Source of the DNA: JAJDFU01 sp964641965 | GTDB taxonomy: Bacteria > Bacteroidota > Bacteroidia > Chitinophagales > Saprospiraceae | Assembly (NCBI GenBank): GCA_964641965.1 | Contig: CAZXLD010000002.1 | Coordinates: 1 to 64,000, forward strand | DNA length: 64,000 nucleotides | Reading direction: 5' to 3' | Shown here: positions 60,197 to 64,000 of the stretch, piece by piece | Layout of the letters: every line of letters begins with the position of its first letter | Numbering within the stretch: position 1 is the first letter of the stretch | Position numbers and translations under genes: made by a program | The notes under the pieces: generated by a model | Database searches by the model: none | What the model was told of the DNA's origin: nothing | What the model saw: only the letters and a program-made list of their open reading frames with translations

Positions 60197-62131
60197 ATGT
60201 TTTTGAAAACCCCAGTAAGGGCAATTGCCCTATGCCTACCATTTTTATGTTTCTTTTCGTCTGCTTTAGCCCAAAAGGCCCCTATGAAATGGGGCAAAGT
60301 GGATGCGGCAGATTTACAAATGACCTCCTATGCAGCCGATACCGCTGCGGAAGCTTTAGTACTTGCTGATTTTGGCTCTGTCCAATTTGACTTTGCCTCC
60401 GGAGCTCGAATCATTTTGGAACATCATAAGCGTATCAAGATCCTGAAGCGTTCCGGTTTCGGTTATGCCGATATTTCACTTCCTTTTTACCACGAGGACA
60501 GGTTGGAAGATATCAATAGCATAAAAGCACAGGTCATTGCTCCCGACGGTGAGATTACGACCTTATCCAAATCAGATATCACAACCGAAAAGATTGACGA
60601 GAACTGGAGCCAAATCAAGTTCTCCTTCCCAGGTATTGAGGAGGGGACGATCATCGAATACCGTTACAAAAAATATTCCAAGCTTGTCCAAGAGCTTCCC
60701 GAATGGTATTTCCAGGAGAAAATTCCAGTTCGATGGAGCGAATACCGATTGAATATACCGGAACAACTTCGGTATGTTTCCCTGACTCAAGGTCGAAGAT
60801 TAGATATCAATGAGCAGTCTGGCAATGAGTTCCGTATGGTAATGAAAGATGTGCCTGCACTTCGTCCGGAGCCGTACATCACCACCATGGATGATTACCT
60901 GGCTAGGATTCGGTTTCAATTGAGTGGTACTTATTTCGAGGCATACAAGCCCTTCCTGACCTCTTGGGAGAATGTGGCCAAGGACCTGCTGGAGTCTGAG
61001 AAATTTGGTCTGCAGTTTAACCAAAAACGATTCCATAATGGGATTACCAAAGCGGCGGCCTCAGTAATCAAGGAGGGGATGAGCGACCATGAAAAATTAC
61101 ATGCTCTGTACAATTTTGTAAACCGGGAGATGGAGTGGAACGAATATTATGGAGTTTATGCTTCTGAATACCTGGATAGATGTTTTGAAAAGAAATCCGG
61201 TTCCAAGGCTGAGATGAATATGATGTTGCTGGCTTTACTCCGGGCAAATGGTTTCAAAGCATGGCCTGTTTTAATTAGTACGCGCAGCAATGGTCGTCCG
61301 GTGGATATGTATCCGATACTGGATCAATTCAATGGCCTGATCGTATTGGCTGAATTGGACGGAAAGCCGATCTGGTTAGATACTGGGAATCCAAACCGCC
61401 ACCCGGGTATCCTCAGCGTTGCAACCCTCAATAAAGCAGGTTTTATGGTGGATGAAGAGCATTCCCAATGGGTTGAGCTAGAGGTGCCTGAAAGTCGGAT
61501 GGCCTACATTGCAGACCTTCAGCTGCAGGAGAACGGGAGCATGGCTGGTAATGTCATAAGTCTCTATAGTGGATATAATTCTGCATCTGTAAAGGCTAGA
61601 AAAGGCACGCAGGAGGATTTTAAATATTTCCAGGATTGGCTCCAAGGGGTTTATCCGGAAGCGGAGATGAGTAGGGTAGAATACAACGTAAAGGGAAAGT
61701 TTAAAGAGAAATTGGAGGCTAAAATGGATTGCGATATACAAGGAAGTGTGATGGGGTTCGAAGACCGGTTGTATGTCACACCCATCCTGTTTCCCATTTT
61801 CAATGAGCATCCTCTAAAACTGGATCGCAGGGATTTTCCCGTAGACTTTCCTTATCCATTCATGGAGCAATTCATGATCAAGTTGCAAATCCCGGAAGGA
61901 TACGAAATTGAAGATATTCCAGAAACAAAAGTGGTACAGCTGCCTGCTGACGGGGGACGTATGAAGTTTGTGGTCAGTCAAATTGACGAAGGTAAACTGC
62001 AGATCATTTGCCAGTTCAAAATTAGCCAATTGCACTACGGCCCAGATGAATATCACCATATTAAAGAGTTGTTTGATCAGCTAATGGAGGCGCAGGAATC
62101 ACAGATCGTATTGCGAAAAAAGAGAACCTAG
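60197..62131 (+). CDS. exported DUF3857/transglutaminase-like protein, catalytic Cys replaced
   Basis: From ATG 60197 the protein (644 aa) has a signal peptide (about 1-26, ALAQ), a DUF3857 domain (about 30-240; FASGARIILEHHKRIKIL, EEGTIIEYRYKKYSKLVQEL), a transglutaminase-like domain (about 260-420) and a C-terminal beta domain. At the position of the family's GDC-K catalytic motif it reads SGSKAEMNMM, Ser336 for Cys, so it is unlikely to be an active cysteine protease or transglutaminase. ATG 60197 is preferred to TTG 60143, because only it puts the signal at the N-terminus. It is followed 11 bases later by a paralogue with the Cys. Confidence 0.9.
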   Translation: MFLKTPVRAIALCLPFLCFFSSALAQKAPMKWGKVDAADLQMTSYAADTAAEALVLADFGSVQFDFASGARIILEHHKRIKILKRSGFGYADISLPFYHEDRLEDINSIKAQVIAPDGEITTLSKSDITTEKIDENWSQIKFSFPGIEEGTIIEYRYKKYSKLVQELPEWYFQEKIPVRWSEYRLNIPEQLRYVSLTQGRRLDINEQSGNEFRMVMKDVPALRPEPYITTMDDYLARIRFQLSGTYFEAYKPFLTSWENVAKDLLESEKFGLQFNQKRFHNGITKAAASVIKEGMSDHEKLHALYNFVNREMEWNEYYGVYASEYLDRCFEKKSGSKAEMNMMLLALLRANGFKAWPVLISTRSNGRPVDMYPILDQFNGLIVLAELDGKPIWLDTGNPNRHPGILSVATLNKAGFMVDEEHSQWVELEVPESRMAYIADLQLQENGSMAGNVISLYSGYNSASVKARKGTQEDFKYFQDWLQGVYPEAEMSRVEYNVKGKFKEKLEAKMDCDIQGSVMGFEDRLYVTPILFPIFNEHPLKLDRRDFPVDFPYPFMEQFMIKLQIPEGYEIEDIPETKVVQLPADGGRMKFVVSQIDEGKLQIICQFKISQLHYGPDEYHHIKELFDQLMEAQESQIVLRKKRT

Positions 62132-62142
62132 TGGATAAACGG

Positions 62143-64000
62143 ATGAACATGGTTATGGGCTACTTTAAATGGATCGGCTGGAAGAGTATCGCTTTCCCAT
62201 TTGTTCTTATGGCGTTTCTTTCCGCTAATGGGCAAGATATAAACCTACCGTCTTTGGACTCCAGTTTCCTGAAACACGCCCGGTCACTGGTGATTGAAGA
62301 AGCTATCGAGATTGAGGTTAAATCAGAAAAGGAGGCCCGGTATCGTCATAAAAAATCTTTTGCCATTTTGAGTAGTAAGAGTGATGAAAGGAAACTTTAC
62401 AATCATTATGATTCGGACTCCAAGATCCATTCTTTTAAGGCCAGGATATACAATTCCAAAGGAGAATTGGTGAGAAAATTGGGTAAGGATGACATAGAAG
62501 ATATTTCAGCTGCCGTGGGGGTTGGTGCCTATCAGGATGATCGGTTTAAAGTACTCGATTTTACCTACACAGACTATCCATACGTGGTTGAGTATGAATA
62601 CGAGCAAACGGTTAAGGGAATAAGTATGGCCGCTTTCCCGGATTGGTCGATTCAAGGTTGGAGAGAATCTGTGCTACAGAGTTCTTACACCTTACATATT
62701 CCGGATGGAATGGAGTTTCAATATCAAAGCCTTAACGGTAGGTTCGTACCCAAGGAATCCAGAAATACTCCCGGAGAAGTGACCTACGTTTGGAAGGTCG
62801 AAAATCTGCCGGCTCTAAAACAGGAGCCTTTTGGTCCGCCATCCTCTGAAGTCCTTCCCCAGGTAAGAATTTCCTTGGATCAATTTGAAATAGCCGGCTA
62901 CCGAGGAGGGCTTACTTCTTGGGAAGCTTATGGAAAATTCATGCACCAATTATTTCAGGATCGTTCGGAAATGCCCGACGAGCTGAAGGTTGAAGTGCGC
63001 CAATTGGTGAGAGGAATAGAGGATGAACAAAAAAAGATTCAAATTCTCTATAACTATATGCAGGAGCGGATGCGATATGTCAGCATCCAATTCGGTATTG
63101 GTGGATGGCAACCCTTTGATCCGGCATTTGTCCATGAAAATCAATATGGAGATTGTAAGGCGCTTACGAATTTCATGCATTGTATGTTGCGTGAGGTGGG
63201 AATAGATTCGAAACCGGTGTTAACCTACCAGGGAGATCGTCCTTACTACGCCCTCAGTGATACTTTTGCTACAAGCGCCTTTAATCACGTCATACTTTAC
63301 ATTCCGTCGGAAGATATCTGGTTGGAATGTACCAGCAATTCTCTTCCAGTTAATTATCTGGGAAGCGATAATGCAGACCGAAGAGGTCTATTATTCGGAC
63401 CTGAAGGCGGTCGGGTAGTCCAGATCCCTGCCTTAGGTTCAGCAGATAATCACTCCCAGACACATATAACCTTAGCTCTCAAGTCAGATGGAAGTGCTGA
63501 GATGTCCTTTGACAGTAAGCGAAATGGAGCATCGCACGAGATCCTGCGGCAGTTGGAGGACTATTTGAGTCACGATGAACAAAGAGAATGGTTGCTTAGT
63601 AAATACGCTATTCCAACCTTCAAGATGGCGTCCTTTAACCTAAATGTTTCTGGAGACCAACCCGAAGCTGAGCTTCGTTTCCAGGCTCAGGTACAAAAGT
63701 ATGCTGCAAAAATGGGTAAACGGATATTTGTTCCGTTAAATAAGTTTACAGCTGCAGAGTCGGTACCGGAAGCAATAGAAAAAAGGCAGTTTCCTATCGT
63801 AAGAAGAAATGGGATCATTGAATTGGATACGATAGAAATTCAACTTCCGGAAGGTTACCGAGTGGAAAGTATAAACCGGAAAACTGTTGACCTAAAGAGT
63901 GAATTCGGCTCTTACCACTTGGAATTCCTGGATTCGAAGTCAGATAAGGTCAGATTTACCAGGAAACTGGAATTTTTTCCGATTAAAAAGTCGGCCGATT
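62143..64000 (+). CDS. exported DUF3857/transglutaminase-like protein, C-terminus off the window
   Basis: The frame is open from ATG 62143 (or GTG 62131) to the window end, about 619 residues. A signal peptide is likely (WKSIAFPFVLMAFLSANGQ). The DUF3857 part includes RYRHKKSFAILSSKSDERKL, and the transglutaminase core has WQPFDPAFVHENQYGDCKAL with catalytic Cys338, then AFNHVILYIP and WLECTSN for the His and Asp regions. It is the intact-looking partner of the preceding Cys-less paralogue. The protein may modify or cleave envelope proteins, a guess from fold only. Confidence 0.9.
   Translation, partial: MNMVMGYFKWIGWKSIAFPFVLMAFLSANGQDINLPSLDSSFLKHARSLVIEEAIEIEVKSEKEARYRHKKSFAILSSKSDERKLYNHYDSDSKIHSFKARIYNSKGELVRKLGKDDIEDISAAVGVGAYQDDRFKVLDFTYTDYPYVVEYEYEQTVKGISMAAFPDWSIQGWRESVLQSSYTLHIPDGMEFQYQSLNGRFVPKESRNTPGEVTYVWKVENLPALKQEPFGPPSSEVLPQVRISLDQFEIAGYRGGLTSWEAYGKFMHQLFQDRSEMPDELKVEVRQLVRGIEDEQKKIQILYNYMQERMRYVSIQFGIGGWQPFDPAFVHENQYGDCKALTNFMHCMLREVGIDSKPVLTYQGDRPYYALSDTFATSAFNHVILYIPSEDIWLECTSNSLPVNYLGSDNADRRGLLFGPEGGRVVQIPALGSADNHSQTHITLALKSDGSAEMSFDSKRNGASHEILRQLEDYLSHDEQREWLLSKYAIPTFKMASFNLNVSGDQPEAELRFQAQVQKYAAKMGKRIFVPLNKFTAAESVPEAIEKRQFPIVRRNGIIELDTIEIQLPEGYRVESINRKTVDLKSEFGSYHLEFLDSKSDKVRFTRKLEFFPIKKSAD

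Noticed and set aside
1..64000. Prophage, IS element, restriction or toxin-antitoxin systems, BGC
   Set aside because: No transposase, integrase, phage structural, nuclease/methylase or toxin genes were found in any frame I could read.

Overview
The window looks like a chromosomal segment from a member of the Bacteroidota, probably near the Saprospirales (Lewinella/Haliscomenobacter-like). The phylum is well supported; the order is an inference. The evidence is: C-terminal type IX secretion (T9SS) sorting tails (genes at 17253, 22605 and 32320), TonB-dependent receptors with carboxypeptidase-regulatory N-domains, a three-subunit succinate dehydrogenase, the futalosine menaquinone enzyme MqnC, TAnnTTTG-type -7 promoter boxes, no obvious Shine-Dalgarno sites, and many lipoprotein families typical of the phylum. 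I saw no rRNA, tRNA, CRISPR array, IS element or prophage. Most of the window is ordinary, tightly packed core and metabolic genes.

Layout. 1-2560: a minus-strand DUF1800 -> DUF1501 pair (the second runs off the left edge). 2645-5955: a tiny membrane protein, thiL, a glutaminyl-cyclase-like M28 lipoprotein and a DUF6503 lipoprotein, closed by a 22-bp terminator palindrome. 6307-9755: the sdhC-sdhA-sdhB operon (minus). 9967-16762: small enzymes, three separate GNAT acetyltransferases and a fourth short GNAT-like protein, MscS, 5-formyl-THF cyclo-ligase, a TPR-VWA protein and a luciferase-fold protein. 17253-25463: a secreted acidic protein built from two near-identical 216-residue repeats, a large TonB receptor, DinB and a T9SS subtilase. 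25845-32210: mqnC, divergent from the rimP-nusA-infB translation/transcription operon, whose leader holds a perfect terminator hairpin inside a 17-codon leader ORF.

34506-41339 is an iron module. A TonB receptor, a membrane-anchored DtxR-like protein carrying two FeoA domains, and a FeoB split into a GTPase and a membrane subunit lie in one minus-strand run. A soluble DtxR/MntR regulator is divergent from them. A DtxR-like dyad sits next to the receptor -7 box. 41402-44819 is a translationally coupled DUF1214 / sulfotransferase / SDR cassette, probably for modifying a lipid or sterol-like compound. 45083-57307 is a mix of lipoproteins, SDR, HAD, YebC, DUF2461, a decayed D-aminoacylase, GyrI-like, TlpA, a second sulfotransferase and agmatinase. 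57428-59746 is a sulfide:quinone oxidoreductase plus a YeeE/YedE sulfur importer pair, with an FNR/CRP-type dyad near -42 of its predicted promoter. 60197-64000 holds two DUF3857/transglutaminase paralogues; the first has Ser in place of the catalytic Cys.

The strongest candidates for something undescribed are the membrane-tethered DtxR-FeoA-FeoA protein with split FeoB, the rimP leader with attenuator and leader peptide, and the sulfotransferase/DUF1214/SDR cassette. None is proven by sequence alone.
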